A DNA stretch of 64,000 nt from Lachnospiraceae bacterium (GCA_902363665.1 CABJAW010000007.1:1-64000); one strand, 5' to 3'. Shown: positions 17,801-27,023, counted from the stretch's first letter. Numbers and translations: made by a program. The notes: generated from the letters alone by a model not told the origin.

Positions 17801-20529
17801 ATTTACCGGACAGCTTCTTTGATGGCGTTGTCGGAAATGTGCCTTTTGGAGATTTTAAGGTATCGGATAAAAGGTATGACAAGCATAAGTTCCTGATACA
17901 CGATTACTTTTTTGCAAAGTCCCTCGATAAGTTAAGACCCGGCGGTGTGATGGCTTTTGTAACGAGCAAAGGCACAATGGACAAGGAAACTTTAGCAGTA
18001 CGAAAGTATATTGCACAGAGAGCAGAGCTTCTTGGAGCAATCCGATTGCCGAATAATACCTTTAAGGGTAATGCAGGAACGGAAGTCGTTTCGGATATTC
18101 TTATCCTGCAAAAGCGTGACAGACTGATAGATATTGAGCCGGATTGGGTTCATCTTGATACCGATGAGAACGGAATTAAGATGAACTCTTATTTTGTGCA
18201 GCACCCCGAAATGATACTTGGAGAAATGAAAATGGTATCGGGGCGTTTCGGTATGGAAGCAACTTGTGTGCCGTATGAAAATGCAGACCTTGCAGCACAG
18301 CTTGATGAAGCAGTAGCAAACATTCACGGAGAAATCACGGAATATGAAACTGAGGAAGAACTGGAGGAGGAAGATAATTCTATTCCGGCAGACCCGACAG
18401 TGAGAAACTTTTCTTATACGGTGGTGGGCGATAAAATCTACTATCGTGAAAATTCCCGTATGACTCCGGTGGAAGTGTCGGCAACCGCAGAGAACCGAAT
18501 TAAGGGTATGATTGCTATTAGAAATTCCGTCAGAACGCTGATTGAATTGCAGACAGAAGATTACCCTGACAGCGAAATCAAAGCGGAGCAGGAGCGATTA
18601 AACAGACTTTATGATACCTTTTCAGGTAAGTACGGACTCATTAACAGCCGTGCAAATACCTCTGCTTTTTCGCAGGACAGTTCATTCTCTTTGCTTTCCG
18701 CATTGGAGATAATCGGAGAGGACGGAGAACTGGAACGTAAGGCTGATATGTTTTCTAAGAGGACAATTAAGCCGCATACTCCGGTTACTTCTGTTGATAC
18801 GGCAAGCGAAGCGTTGGCGGTATCTCTTGGAGAAAAAGCCACGATTGATATGGACTATATGATGGAGCTTTCCGGTAAATCGGAGAATGAAATCTTTGAG
18901 GACTTAAAGGGTGTTATCTTCTTAAACCCGCTTTATGAGTATGGAAATTCTTACGAACCGAAGTATCTGATGGCTGATGAATACCTTTCGGGTAATGTCA
19001 GGGAAAAGCTGAGGATTGCAAAGAACTCGGCAGAACTCTATCCGGAAGATTATAAGGTCAATGTGGAAGCACTTCAAAAGGTGCAGCCGAAAGACCTGAC
19101 TGCAAGTGAAATTTCCGTGCGACTTGGTGCAACTTGGCTGCCGCCGGACGATGTGCAGGAGTTTATCTTTCATTTGCTTGAAACACCACGCTATGCACAG
19201 TGGAATATCAAAGTTCACTTCTCTCCATTTACGAGTGAGTGGAATATTGAGGGCAAATCCTATGACAAAGGAAATGTAAGGGCATATAACACTTACGGAA
19301 CTTCCCGCATCAATGCCTATAAGATTATTGAGGAAACGCTGAATTTAAAAGATGTGCGTATCTTTGATTATATCGAAGATGATGAGGGAAAGAAAAAGGC
19401 TGTCCTGAATAAAAAGGAAACAGCGATTGCTCAGTCGAAGCAGGAAATGATTAAGCAGGAATTTCAGGACTGGATATGGTCTGACCCTGAACGAAGGGAA
19501 AGGCTTTGCAAATCCTACAATGAGAAATTCAATAGCGTCAGACCTCGTGAGTATGATGGAAGCCATATCATCTTCAATGGTATGAACCCTGAAATTGAAC
19601 TCAGGGAACATCAGAAAAATGCGGTTGCCCATATCCTTTACGGAGGAAATACGCTTCTTGCACACGCAGTCGGAGCAGGAAAAACTTTTGAAATGGTAGC
19701 GGCAGCACAGGAGTCGAAAAGGCTTGGACTTTGTAATAAGTCACTGTTTGTTGTACCAAATCACTTGACCGAACAATGGGCGGCTGAGTATTTGCAGCTC
19801 TATCCGGCGGCGAATATCCTTGTCGCAACAAAGAAAGATTTTGAAACCAAGAATCGTAAAAAGTTCTGCGGCAGGATTGCAACCGGAGATTATGATGCAG
19901 TCATTATCGGTCATTCACAGTTTGAGAAAATCCCGATGTCCATTGAAAGACAGAGGGCAATCTTAGAACAGCAACTTGAGGAAATAACCGAAGGAATTGC
20001 GGAACTCAAGCGAAACCGAGGGGAAAACTTCTCAGTCAAACAGCTTGAAAAGTCAAAGAAATCCATTAAGCAGAAATTGGATAAACTCAATGACCAGACG
20101 AAGAAAGATGATGTTGTAACTTTTGAGGAACTTGGTGTAGACAGGCTTTTTGTTGACGAGAGCCACTACTATAAGAACCTTTATCTCTATACAAAAATGC
20201 GTAATGTGGGCGGTATCGCACAGACGGAAGCACAGAAATCTTCCGACCTCTTTATGAAGTGTCGTTACCTTGACGAGATTACCGGAGGACGAGGAACAGT
20301 GTTTGCAACGGGTACACCTATCTCAAACAGTATGGTGGAACTCTACACGATACAGCGATATTTGCAGTACAACACGCTTGTGAAAAACGGGTTACAGCAC
20401 TTTGACGCTTGGGCTTCCACTTTCGGAGAAACCATTACGGCAGTGGAGTTCGCTCCACTATTAGAGGTACAAAACAATTCCAGTCCATACAGAAATGCGC
20501 AAAAAAGGCAATCACATAAAAAATTGTGA
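14890..20529 (+). pseudogene. 5' part of methylase-SNF2 helicase gene, split by the IME
   Basis: The reading frame of 1879 codons is native up to 20447 and then runs into IME sequence before stopping. It begins with an ArdC-like N-terminal region (about 1-100). A low-complexity acidic linker (about 270-395) follows, then a DNA methylase-like domain (LEPSCGIGNFIG and Asn983 in GNVPFG). The first RecA lobe of an SNF2 helicase has Walker A Lys1598 in GAGKT and DESH from Asp1756. Joined to 33476-35099, it would give one 2393-residue protein. As it stands the second helicase lobe is missing, so helicase function is probably lost while the methylase-like part could still be made. Confidence 0.9.
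15719..16072 (+). CDS. TnpV-like protein overprinted inside the SNF2 gene
   Basis: A 117-residue frame lies entirely within the SNF2 gene, shifted by one base. It starts MNELTYTMVGDYSLPNL, and reads on with LGRYAQMRREFLKEHHRVL and NLLTRGELTQHLAEV, then WVRLMNSLRSSAQEIV. From memory this matches TnpV, a protein of Tn4451-type transposons of unknown role. It has its own AAAGGAG ribosome binding site 8 bases upstream of the ATG. The SNF2 frame over the same bases encodes only a Ser/Gly/Asp/Glu-rich linker, so the TnpV frame appears to be the constrained one. Confidence 0.8.
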   Translation: MNELTYTMVGDYSLPNLKLPQQPEVTLGRYAQMRREFLKEHHRVLYYNLLTRGELTQHLAEVEQRASKMEETILSQMAQKEGVTEQMKAEDMMKWVRLMNSLRSSAQEIVKAEVIFA

Positions 20530-20543
20530 TTGCCTGATTTTTT
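20506..20543. terminator. Bidirectional terminator at the end of agrC
   Basis: AGGCAATCAC (20506-20515) pairs perfectly with GTGATTGCCT (20526-20535). Ts follow on the plus strand and As precede, so it can work in both directions: for the leftward agrAC transcript and for read-through from the broken SNF2 gene. Confidence 0.85.
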
Positions 20544-20548
20544 TGCAT

Positions 20549-21847
20549 TTATTGTTTCAAGGTTATGATTGTGTGGAAAGTACCGGAATCATTATCATAA
20601 TACATTTGCAAATTTCCGTGATATTGTTTCACGACTTTTTTAATACTCTTGATTCCGAAACCATGTCTGCCCTTGCTTGATTTATGGGATACAGGAAGTC
20701 CATCCTGATCATATACAGGGGTGCTTCGGCAGGAATTTATGATTATGATAACGATAAAAGGTGAATTTTCCTTTTTTTGTACTGTAAGCTCAATAAAAGA
20801 ATCAGGGATATTATCTGCTGATTCCACTGCATTATCCAATAAGTTGCAGAATAACGATGTTAAGTCATGCTGATAAATATTTTGAACAGTACCGCTTCTG
20901 ATGTCAGTATGAAAAACAATATGTTTTTCATTACATTGTCGCTGGTAGCGGCAGAGAATTGCATTCAGCATTTCATTATCACAGATTTTTGAGGTTTCTT
21001 TTAAGTCAGAAGATTCCATAAGCTGTTGTATATAAGCATTTATTTTATCAGAATCATTTTTTTCATTGAGTAATTTGATAGATTGTAGATGTTTTTTTAT
21101 ATCGTGAATCAGAATGCTCTGGTTTTCATTTTGTGAAAGCATCATTTCATAGTATTCAACGGAATCCGATTCTTTCTGAAGAAGCAACTGCATATCAGTA
21201 TATTCCTGTGATTTTTTCTGATTATATTGGTTGATGCCGAATACAAGCAGATTGACCATCAGCAGAAAAACAGCACAGATTGTTACCATAAAATCAATAG
21301 GCGGTGCAAAGGCTGATGTTTCACCCATTGCTGCAAAAGTAAAAATTATAAAAATAGACGAAACCGGAATTAACATTAAAAGAAGTTCGGAGTGATCGTA
21401 CTGTTCCTGATTTGATTTTTTTCCTTTGAACAGATGAATTAATAAATAGATGACTGCAAAAAAGAAAATTTTGCTAAAAACCGTATAAAAAATAAGTTCG
21501 ACATCTGTTTCTAAGAGAAAATGCGGAAAAAATCTTGATGTAATCCCCAGAACTGCAATTTCAGATATACCCATAATTGCTGTAAGGATAGCCGAATGGA
21601 AGAGTGCCAATAACAACTTGAGTTTAAACAACATATAAAGAAAAACAGTGTTAAACACAAAAAAGCTGACAACGTTTAGTCCTGTTTGTTCGAGCAGGGA
21701 AAGAAGAAACAATATTGTATAAAGAGCACTCAATAGTGCCAGCCTTATTTTACTGCTATAAGAAGAGGTAAAAAGGCTGGATGCGTATTGCCATAGTACA
21801 ACTGCTTCTGTAAAAAAGCTAAAAAGAAGTAAAACGATATGTCCCAT
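20549..21847 (-). CDS. AgrC-like sensor histidine kinase
   Basis: A 432-residue membrane kinase. About six hydrophobic segments fill the first 215 residues, as in peptide-sensing AgrC kinases. A linker helix leads to the phospho-acceptor histidine in LIHDIKKHL, then the N box LLDNAVESA and the G box GRHGFGIKSIKK of a GHKL ATPase. It lies 6 bases after the response regulator on the same strand, divergent from the autoinducer genes. Its natural ligand is probably the peptide encoded at 22933-23082. Confidence 0.9.
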   Translation of the reverse strand: MGHIVLLLFSFFTEAVVLWQYASSLFTSSYSSKIRLALLSALYTILFLLSLLEQTGLNVVSFFVFNTVFLYMLFKLKLLLALFHSAILTAIMGISEIAVLGITSRFFPHFLLETDVELIFYTVFSKIFFFAVIYLLIHLFKGKKSNQEQYDHSELLLMLIPVSSIFIIFTFAAMGETSAFAPPIDFMVTICAVFLLMVNLLVFGINQYNQKKSQEYTDMQLLLQKESDSVEYYEMMLSQNENQSILIHDIKKHLQSIKLLNEKNDSDKINAYIQQLMESSDLKETSKICDNEMLNAILCRYQRQCNEKHIVFHTDIRSGTVQNIYQHDLTSLFCNLLDNAVESADNIPDSFIELTVQKKENSPFIVIIIINSCRSTPVYDQDGLPVSHKSSKGRHGFGIKSIKKVVKQYHGNLQMYYDNDSGTFHTIITLKQ

Positions 21848-21853
21848 TTATTT

Positions 21854-22561
21854 TTACCTCATACTTTCCAGATATAGTAGATAAGCATTTTTAAAGGAAC
21901 TGTATTTTCTGCGTGTCAGATAAGCTGCAATCTGCTGATTCGATAAATGTATGGTGGAATGATCAAAGTCCACAATATGTTCGAAATTAACAATAAAGCT
22001 CCTGTGTGTCTGGAAAAAACTGTTTTTGGGGAGTTGTTCCAGCCAATAATCCATATTATGAATGGAATCAAAATCCTGCCGGGTAGTATGTACAATTACT
22101 TTTCGTCCCTGTGCTTCTATTGTAATTATCTGTGAAGCAGGAAATGAATATACTCCCTGCTTAGTTTCAACAGGAATTTTGGTAGTAATGGAATTGTAAT
22201 ATGCTAAGGCGTCTTTCATATTTCGGAAAAAACGCTGCTTGTCCAAAGGTTTGGAAAGATAGCGGAATACATGAAAACGCATTGCTTCATCCAGATATTC
22301 AGAATATGAGGTCACCACAAAAATAATGACATTTTTGTTTGCTTTTTTTAATTCATTTCCTACATAAATTCCATTCATACCGGGCATTTCAATATCCAGA
22401 AAAACAATATCTTTTTCGCTTTTCTCAGCCAATAAAGATTCGCCACTGGTAAAGGAAACTAATTCGGGACATTTTAAATGATTTGACTCAAAGTAGGATT
22501 CAATATATTTCTGTAATTGTTCAATTATCAGAGTATCGTCATCACAAATTAAAATACGCAT
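21854..22561 (-). CDS. AgrA-like LytTR response regulator
   Basis: A 235-residue regulator. The receiver domain has the acidic pocket CDDD (6-9) and the phospho-acceptor Asp56 in VFLDIEMPG. The C-terminal LytTR DNA-binding domain (about 130-230) has the FFQTHRSFIVNFEHI motif. It would be phosphorylated by the adjacent kinase and act on the divergent promoter region at 22674-22817. Organisation and domains match staphylococcal AgrA. Confidence 0.92.
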   Translation of the reverse strand: MRILICDDDTLIIEQLQKYIESYFESNHLKCPELVSFTSGESLLAEKSEKDIVFLDIEMPGMNGIYVGNELKKANKNVIIFVVTSYSEYLDEAMRFHVFRYLSKPLDKQRFFRNMKDALAYYNSITTKIPVETKQGVYSFPASQIITIEAQGRKVIVHTTRQDFDSIHNMDYWLEQLPKNSFFQTHRSFIVNFEHIVDFDHSTIHLSNQQIAAYLTRRKYSSFKNAYLLYLESMR

Positions 22562-22673
22562 TTTTGCACCTGGCTTTCTAATGAATGTATATTTACATAC
22601 ATCTTATCATATAGAATTTCCAAATGCAAAAAATGCGTATGAAAAGACATTTTAATTACAATTTTGGTTCATT

Positions 22674-22817
22674 ACTATAAATGAGCAAATATTGAAATTT
22701 GCACAAAAATGTGTTTATTACACAAACATTATTTCAAATCCACAGATAGTTTGTCTTTGCTACAAAAACAAATGACATGATTTTTTGTGCAGTTTTTGGA
22801 ATTTGCTCATTTATAGT
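22674..22817. promoter_or_regulatory. Divergent agr promoter region with a 36-bp inverted repeat
   Basis: The left arm 22674-22709 and right arm 22782-22817 are mirror copies. Each has ACTATAAATGAGCAAAT, then 10 unconserved bases, then GCACAAAAA, read inward on the left arm and on the complement for the right. The TATAGT at the outer side of each arm can act as a -10 box, one toward agrAC and one toward agrDB. Conserved blocks at fixed spacing suggest the LytTR regulator binds both promoters. The 371-base gap 22562-22932 contains nothing else that I recognise. Confidence 0.65.
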
Positions 22818-22932
22818 TCATTATATGTTTTTGTTTTGTTATTTCGTTTTACAAGCAGTTCGATAAAGTCTCCGGCATATGATTGTTTATGTGAAAATCA
22901 ATGACAATCTTTAGGAAAGGAGAGAGGACATT

Positions 22933-23082
22933 ATGAAGAAACGGGTAACTAAATCGGTTGCAAAAGGGATGAAAGCAGCATTAGATGTTGTGTTACAGAC
23001 TGAAGCCAACACAGCTTCATGTGCGATTATGTATCAGCCAAAAGCACCGAAAGAATTAATGAAATACAGGAGAAACAAGTAA
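22933..23082 (+). CDS. AgrD-like cyclic autoinducer precursor
   Basis: A 49-residue peptide with a GGAAAGGAG-type ribosome binding site. It has the three AgrD parts: an amphipathic N-terminal leader (MKKRVTKSVAKGMKAALDVV), a core with one cysteine (Cys30) and a C-terminal QPKAPKEL recognition segment like the EPKVPKEL of staphylococci. By analogy the ring would be Cys-Ala-Ile-Met-Tyr closed as a thiolactone, with cleavage before Gln35. The stop overlaps an ATG at 23082 that leads into the agrB region. Confidence 0.88.
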   Translation: MKKRVTKSVAKGMKAALDVVLQTEANTASCAIMYQPKAPKELMKYRRNK

Positions 23083-23102
23083 TGGAAAAATGAGTTGATT
23101 GG

Positions 23103-23654
23103 ATGGTCCGGTGTAATGCGATAAACGAGGCGGATAAGGAACTTTACAAGTATGCATTATATAGTTTTTTTCTATTGGTATCACCACTTATCCTTGCAGG
23201 AGGTGTTGGCTTTGGCTTAGGGAGTGTAAAACACGGAGTTGCACTTATTTTTCCGTTTATGGTTCTGAGAAAATTTAGTGGTGGTTATCATGCAAAAAAT
23301 TTGCACACTTGTATTCTTGAATCTGGTTTTCTATTGTTTCTGTGCATAATGTTATCAATGCATGTGCAATGTGATTTGAAGTTGGCAATAGCTACAGTTA
23401 TTGCGTCTGTGAGCCTGATTACATTTAGTCCAATAGACAGTGAAAACAGAAGACTTGATACTAACGAGAAAAGGACATATAAAAAAACAACAGTGTTCTT
23501 CGTGATATTGTTTGGGCTGTTAGATATAGCTTTATTCTTGCTGGGAAAGTACATCTATACAATCTGTTTTTCTGTTGGAATATTACTGACAGCAGGCTTA
23601 CAAGCACCTTGTATCGTAAAGAAAATGTGTAAATCGACCAAAAACAGACTGTAA
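23103..23654 (+). CDS. AgrB-like autoinducer-processing protease
   Basis: A membrane cysteine protease that would cleave and cyclise the AgrD-like peptide. The catalytic pair is His63 (GGYHAKN) and Cys70 (HTCIL), with the 7-residue spacing known for AgrB. At least four hydrophobic segments are present. The N-terminus is shorter than usual: an ATG at 23082 coupled to the agrD stop is in frame but hits TGA at codon 4 (23091), after which VDWMVRCNAINEADKELY looks like native AgrB. Translation probably starts at 23103, with a weak ribosome binding site, unless the TGA is an assembly error. Confidence 0.82.
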   Translation: MVRCNAINEADKELYKYALYSFFLLVSPLILAGGVGFGLGSVKHGVALIFPFMVLRKFSGGYHAKNLHTCILESGFLLFLCIMLSMHVQCDLKLAIATVIASVSLITFSPIDSENRRLDTNEKRTYKKTTVFFVILFGLLDIALFLLGKYIYTICFSVGILLTAGLQAPCIVKKMCKSTKNRL

Positions 23655-23684
23655 ATGTCGTTTGGTGCAAAAGGGGTTGAAATC

Positions 23685-23765
23685 ATGGCAAAAATAAAGA
23701 TAATAAAGTTTGTCATTGATTTGATCAAAGTTCTTTATTTACAGTTAATTCAGTTTGTTCATTGA
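23685..23765 (+). CDS. 26-residue amphipathic peptide next to agr
   Basis: A short gene behind AAGGGG at 8 bases spacing. The peptide begins MAKIKIIKFVIDLIKVLY and is rich in Ile, Leu, Val and Lys with an amphipathic pattern. It has the same length as staphylococcal delta-hemolysin and a comparable place beside an agr locus. That makes a phenol-soluble-modulin-like role possible. This is analogy only; there is no sequence homology claim. Confidence 0.45.
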   Translation: MAKIKIIKFVIDLIKVLYLQLIQFVH

Positions 23766-23868
23766 AAGGGAGTGGATTCCAATGGGACAATGATAGAATT
23801 CTATCACTTTAAATTGAGTAGTTCGGTTCGGAGTAGTTAAACGGACATAATGGAGGTAAAAGATTAAA

Positions 23869-24261
23869 ATGATACATAAGAAAGAAGTTGTTTTTAGCTT
23901 GTTGTTTGTAATAATGGTGTTATGTACAGGCTGCAGTGATAAAGATAATGGAGATACGTCTAAAAATAACAGGACTTCAGGAGAATCATTTGTTCAAGAA
24001 GAAACTATTGAGAGTACTGACAATATAGACAATACAGACAATGCAGACGGCAGCTCGGCACCAACGCCAGAACTGAAAACGCCCCGAACGAAAAAGGAAT
24101 TGGAAGATGCGCTTGGTACAGTGAATGAGTCGGGAAAATGGACGCCACCAGCCGGTTCTCATATAGATCCCAAAACAGGTAATATACTGAATAAAGATGG
24201 GGTCGTGGTTGGAACTACTCAGGAACCTTATAGTAAAGCGCGTCCAGGTTCTCAAGGATGA
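23869..24261 (+). CDS. Small lipoprotein of the agr region
   Basis: A 130-residue protein with a lipoprotein signal peptide ending VLCTGC, so Cys22 would be lipidated and anchored outside the membrane. The rest is Asp/Asn/Thr-rich and disordered, then a short segment TKKELEDALGTVNESGKWTPP and HIDPKTGNILNKDG. The start follows GGAGG. Two TGA codons end it, and the same frame stays open afterwards to the IS-split frame. It may be an extracellular product of the quorum system, but this is inference. Confidence 0.7.
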   Translation: MIHKKEVVFSLLFVIMVLCTGCSDKDNGDTSKNNRTSGESFVQEETIESTDNIDNTDNADGSSAPTPELKTPRTKKELEDALGTVNESGKWTPPAGSHIDPKTGNILNKDGVVVGTTQEPYSKARPGSQG

Positions 24262-24422
24262 TGATATGGTGTAAAAAAAACAGGAAGCAGTCCTTATGGA
24301 ATGCGCTTTGTGCCAGTGAAGAGCAGTGGGGTTGCCTGTTCCAATAGTGGTATATGGAGAAAAACTGGTCAGACAGGAAGAATGTATACTGATTATGGAT
24401 CTGGAGACACTGGTACAGGTAC

Positions 24423-25695
24423 TAGTGTGCTGACTGTTTTATACTTAGTCTAATTATTTTTCACCACCACATCAAATTTAGGATAGAGAGATACCAGCTT
24501 AGTTCGGGCATTATCGGTAGTGAACTGCCATTGGATACAGGCGGTATGTTCATTGCGGTTGCCCTCCCATGCTGCCAACTCCTGACGGAGCAGTACTATG
24601 TCCGCAATTCTACGGGACAGACACTGACGTGTCATTACATTAAGTTCTATTTCGGCAATATCCAGCCAGCTCCCATGTTTGGGAGTGTAATGGATTTCCA
24701 GCTTTTTGGCAATCCTGCGGGCTTCCGGAGCTGGAAATGTTTTGTACAGGGATGAAAGCGCATGGGTGTTCAAATTGTCCATGACAAGTATGATCTTATC
24801 TCGGTCAGGGTAACTGACATCCACTAAATACCTGATTTCCTCAGCCCAGTCAACTGCAGTACGGTGTTCCCGGACACTTACATGCCGTACGCCGCCCAAA
24901 GGCTCCACAAATACAAATATGCTGCATAAGCCCTTTCGGACATATTCGGAATCGGTTTTCTGTGTGTCACCTGGGCGCATGGGCAGAGGTTCTCTGGTTT
25001 CCCCGAGAAGCTGGTAGGGTTTTTCATCCATGCATACCACTGGAACTTCAGGGTTATATGGCATTTCATAAATGTCCAGGATATCCGCCATGCAGGCTAC
25101 AAATTCTGCGTTTTCTTTTGGAGGGATACACCAGTAGGAGTTTTTGTGAGGTCGAAGTTCATTTTTTTTAATGTTTCCCGTATGGTTTCCCTTCCAACCG
25201 GAATATCAAGCTCAACACGGGCTTTTTCCTCCAGTAGCCGGATCGTCCAGCGGGAATGTCCCTCCGGGACAGGGCCGCAAGCCATCTGGATAATACGTGT
25301 TTCGGTACGTCCATCCATTTTACGGAGCGCAGCGCTGGAATTGGGGCTGATATTGTAACGGACAATATTCGTTATGCCATTTTTGACATAAGACTGGACG
25401 ATATTAGTTATAGTGGCAAGGCAGACTGCATAACTGCGGGCAATCTGGGAATGGGTAAGCCCGGTTCCCTGTTCTTCGTCCAGTTCAAGCAGTATCTGAC
25501 ACCGTTTTAAAACAGTTTTACAAGTCTTTTTGTTACGGATAGTCTTTTGAAGTGCTGCTCTTTCATCATCGCTGAGCTTAATAATATAAGTCTTAGGTCT
25601 TGCCATAGTCGCCACCGCCGTTTCTTTTTATTGTAACATGGAATAGCAATATATGGAAGAATTATTTGGCTAAGTATAAAACGGTCAGCACACTA
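24423..25695 (-). mobile_element. IS630-family insertion sequence
   Basis: The terminal inverted repeats begin GTGTGCTGAC at 24425 and, on the other strand, at 25693, with GTTTTATACTTAG continuing on both sides and one mismatch. Each end is next to TA (24423-24424, 25694-25695), the target duplication of the IS630/Tc1 superfamily. Length without the TA is 1269 bases. It carries one transposase in two frames. Confidence 0.92.
24450..25615 (-). CDS. IS630-family transposase, two frames joined by frameshift
   Basis: The first frame (25615-25097, 172 codons) holds the helix-turn-helix part. The second (ending 24450) holds the DDE catalytic domain: VVCMDEKPYQL, IILVMDNLNTHA and PKHGSWLDIAEIEL. 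They overlap. A run of eight T on the plus strand (25162-25169, AAAAAAAA in the message) is where LKKM in frame one can shift to LKKNELRPHKNSYWC in frame two, giving a contiguous transposase. A programmed frameshift at an A run is usual in this family, so the gene is probably active. Confidence 0.88.
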
Positions 25696-25802
25696 GGTAT
25701 TTAGGTGCAAGAATTGATGACGATTATTATCCGAGTAATGGTTATACATCTACTTATATGAGGTGCTATTGTAGCGCCGTTTTACATAGGTGAGGGAAAA
25801 TA

Positions 25803-25874
25803 ATGAAGCGGAAAAGGTTTTTAGTAGGATTTGTATTGGTGGGAGTTATATTCGGTGATATCAAGTCATTATAA
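25803..25874 (+). CDS. Possible 23-residue membrane peptide or gene remnant
   Basis: Starts MKRKRFLVGFVLVGVIFG, which looks like a signal peptide or membrane helix, then stops after DIKSL. The ATG follows GAGGGAAAATA. The early stop suggests a lipoprotein or membrane protein truncated by a frameshift; no continuation was identified. Confidence 0.3.
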   Translation: MKRKRFLVGFVLVGVIFGDIKSL

Positions 25875-25967
25875 AGAGGATATTGATATTTTATGTGATG
25901 TTGTATATGAGGTTAAGAAAGGAATGTTGAAAAAAATCAGATAAAAAGAAATGTATCGTGAGGAGTG

Positions 25968-26402
25968 ATGAATATAGGAAAAGTATTACTGATATTTTTT
26001 GAAGGAAACGAAGAAAAGGTAATAGATTCTATTATTTCAGTCTTAGGCGTTGGTAGAGAGAAATTTGCATTTCAACAAATGTATTCGAACTCAGAAGTGA
26101 ATTACAAAGATATAATTTTTGATTTTAAGCGACGAGAGGTTGTTAAAAGTAATGAAGAAAAGAAATTTACATATACAGAGTTTGAAATCCTCCAGCTTCT
26201 CGCTCAAAATCCCGGCAGGGTATTCAGTAAGGAGCAGATATACGATATTGTTTGGAATGAACCGTATTCTGGAGATTACAATATTGTGATGAGCCATATC
26301 AGCCATATTCGGGAAAAAATAGAGGATGATCCGAGTCATCCGGTCTATATTCAGACTGTGTGGGGAGTTGGTTATAAGTTTAATGAAAAAATGTGTGAAT
26401 AA
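25968..26402 (+). CDS. Orphan winged-helix regulator (OmpR-type DNA-binding domain)
   Basis: About 144 residues. The C-terminal two thirds are an OmpR/PhoB winged helix: KKFTYTEFEILQLLAQNPGRVFSKEQIYDIVW, then MSHISHIREKIEDDP and IQTVWGVGYKF. The N-terminal 50 residues lack the aspartate pocket of a receiver domain, so it is not controlled by a usual kinase. ATG at 25968 is chosen, although GTG at 25965 is equally close to AGGAG. It may control the IME. Confidence 0.8.
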   Translation: MNIGKVLLIFFEGNEEKVIDSIISVLGVGREKFAFQQMYSNSEVNYKDIIFDFKRREVVKSNEEKKFTYTEFEILQLLAQNPGRVFSKEQIYDIVWNEPYSGDYNIVMSHISHIREKIEDDPSHPVYIQTVWGVGYKFNEKMCE

Positions 26403-26513
26403 TTAAATCAGATCCAGTGTTGTGTGACTGTCAAAAAATGATAGATATTTCTGATGGTTCGTGGTATGATAAAGACAGAAACATGAGTGCTATTTTAAGA
26501 AAGGGTGATGGTT

Positions 26514-26672
26514 ATGGCATTGGCACAGGCAACGAAATCCCGTGAAACAACTTATACGATCAACGATGCAATGGATGTCCTTCTGTCAAAGCTGGATGAA
26601 GCCATTGACGATATGGAAAATGGCAGAGTGCAGACAGTGGAAGAAGCATGGGCAGAAATTGATGCAGTATAA
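26514..26672 (+). CDS. RelB-type antitoxin
   Basis: A 52-residue acidic protein (MALAQATKSRETTYTINDAMD...) too short for most gene finders. It ends 9 bases before a RelE/ParE-type toxin, the usual antitoxin-first order. The C-terminal half (DDMENGRVQTVEEAWAEID) is helical and acidic, fit for binding a basic toxin. The DNA-binding part is minimal. Confidence 0.75.
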   Translation: MALAQATKSRETTYTINDAMDVLLSKLDEAIDDMENGRVQTVEEAWAEIDAV

Positions 26673-26681
26673 GGGGTACGG

Positions 26682-27023
26682 ATGGAATACAAAAAATACA
26701 AAGTTGTCATTGCCCAGAGCGGCAAGCTGGATGTGAAAGAAAAAAAGAAATATATCCTTCAGCAATTTAAGTACCGGGAATATGCAGAAAACTTTTCCAA
26801 AAAGATTAAAAAAGCGGTTCTTGCACTTGATACACTTCCGACCGGGTATAATACAACAGGCTTCCGGTATCGTGGTTATGATATTTACATGAAGCCGTGT
26901 GAATCCTATCTGCTGTTTTATACCGTGGATGAAGCAGTGAAAACAGTTACAGTTCTGCGTGTCATGCAGGATGGAATGGACTGGCAGTATATCATCAATC
27001 GGTGGCTGCGGGAAAACGCATAG
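26682..27023 (+). CDS. RelE/ParE-family toxin
   Basis: A 113-residue basic protein with the RelE/ParE fold pattern: YKVVIAQSGKLDVKEKKKYI at the start, an N-terminal helical hairpin, then YRGYDIYMKPCESYLLFYTVD and VTVLRVMQDGMDW. RelE toxins cleave mRNA on the ribosome and ParE toxins hit gyrase; the sequence does not decide between them. With the upstream antitoxin it forms a type II pair that could stabilise the IME. Confidence 0.85.
   Translation: MEYKKYKVVIAQSGKLDVKEKKKYILQQFKYREYAENFSKKIKKAVLALDTLPTGYNTTGFRYRGYDIYMKPCESYLLFYTVDEAVKTVTVLRVMQDGMDWQYIINRWLRENA

Larger units (their letters stand above)
24301..25793 (+). pseudogene. 73-codon frame split by the IS630-type element
   Basis: Joining 24301-24424 to 25696-25793 across the IS (one TA kept) gives an uninterrupted frame from MRFVPVKSSG to YCSAVLHR. 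It is rich in Gly, Ser, Tyr and Arg, and two cysteines lie near the end. It is in the same frame as the lipoprotein upstream, separated by two TGA codons. It could be a separate small gene or a former extension of the lipoprotein. No family recognised. Confidence 0.5.

Noticed and set aside
25965..26402. Complete two-component response regulator
   Set aside because: The N-terminal part lacks the receiver aspartates; only the winged helix is supported.
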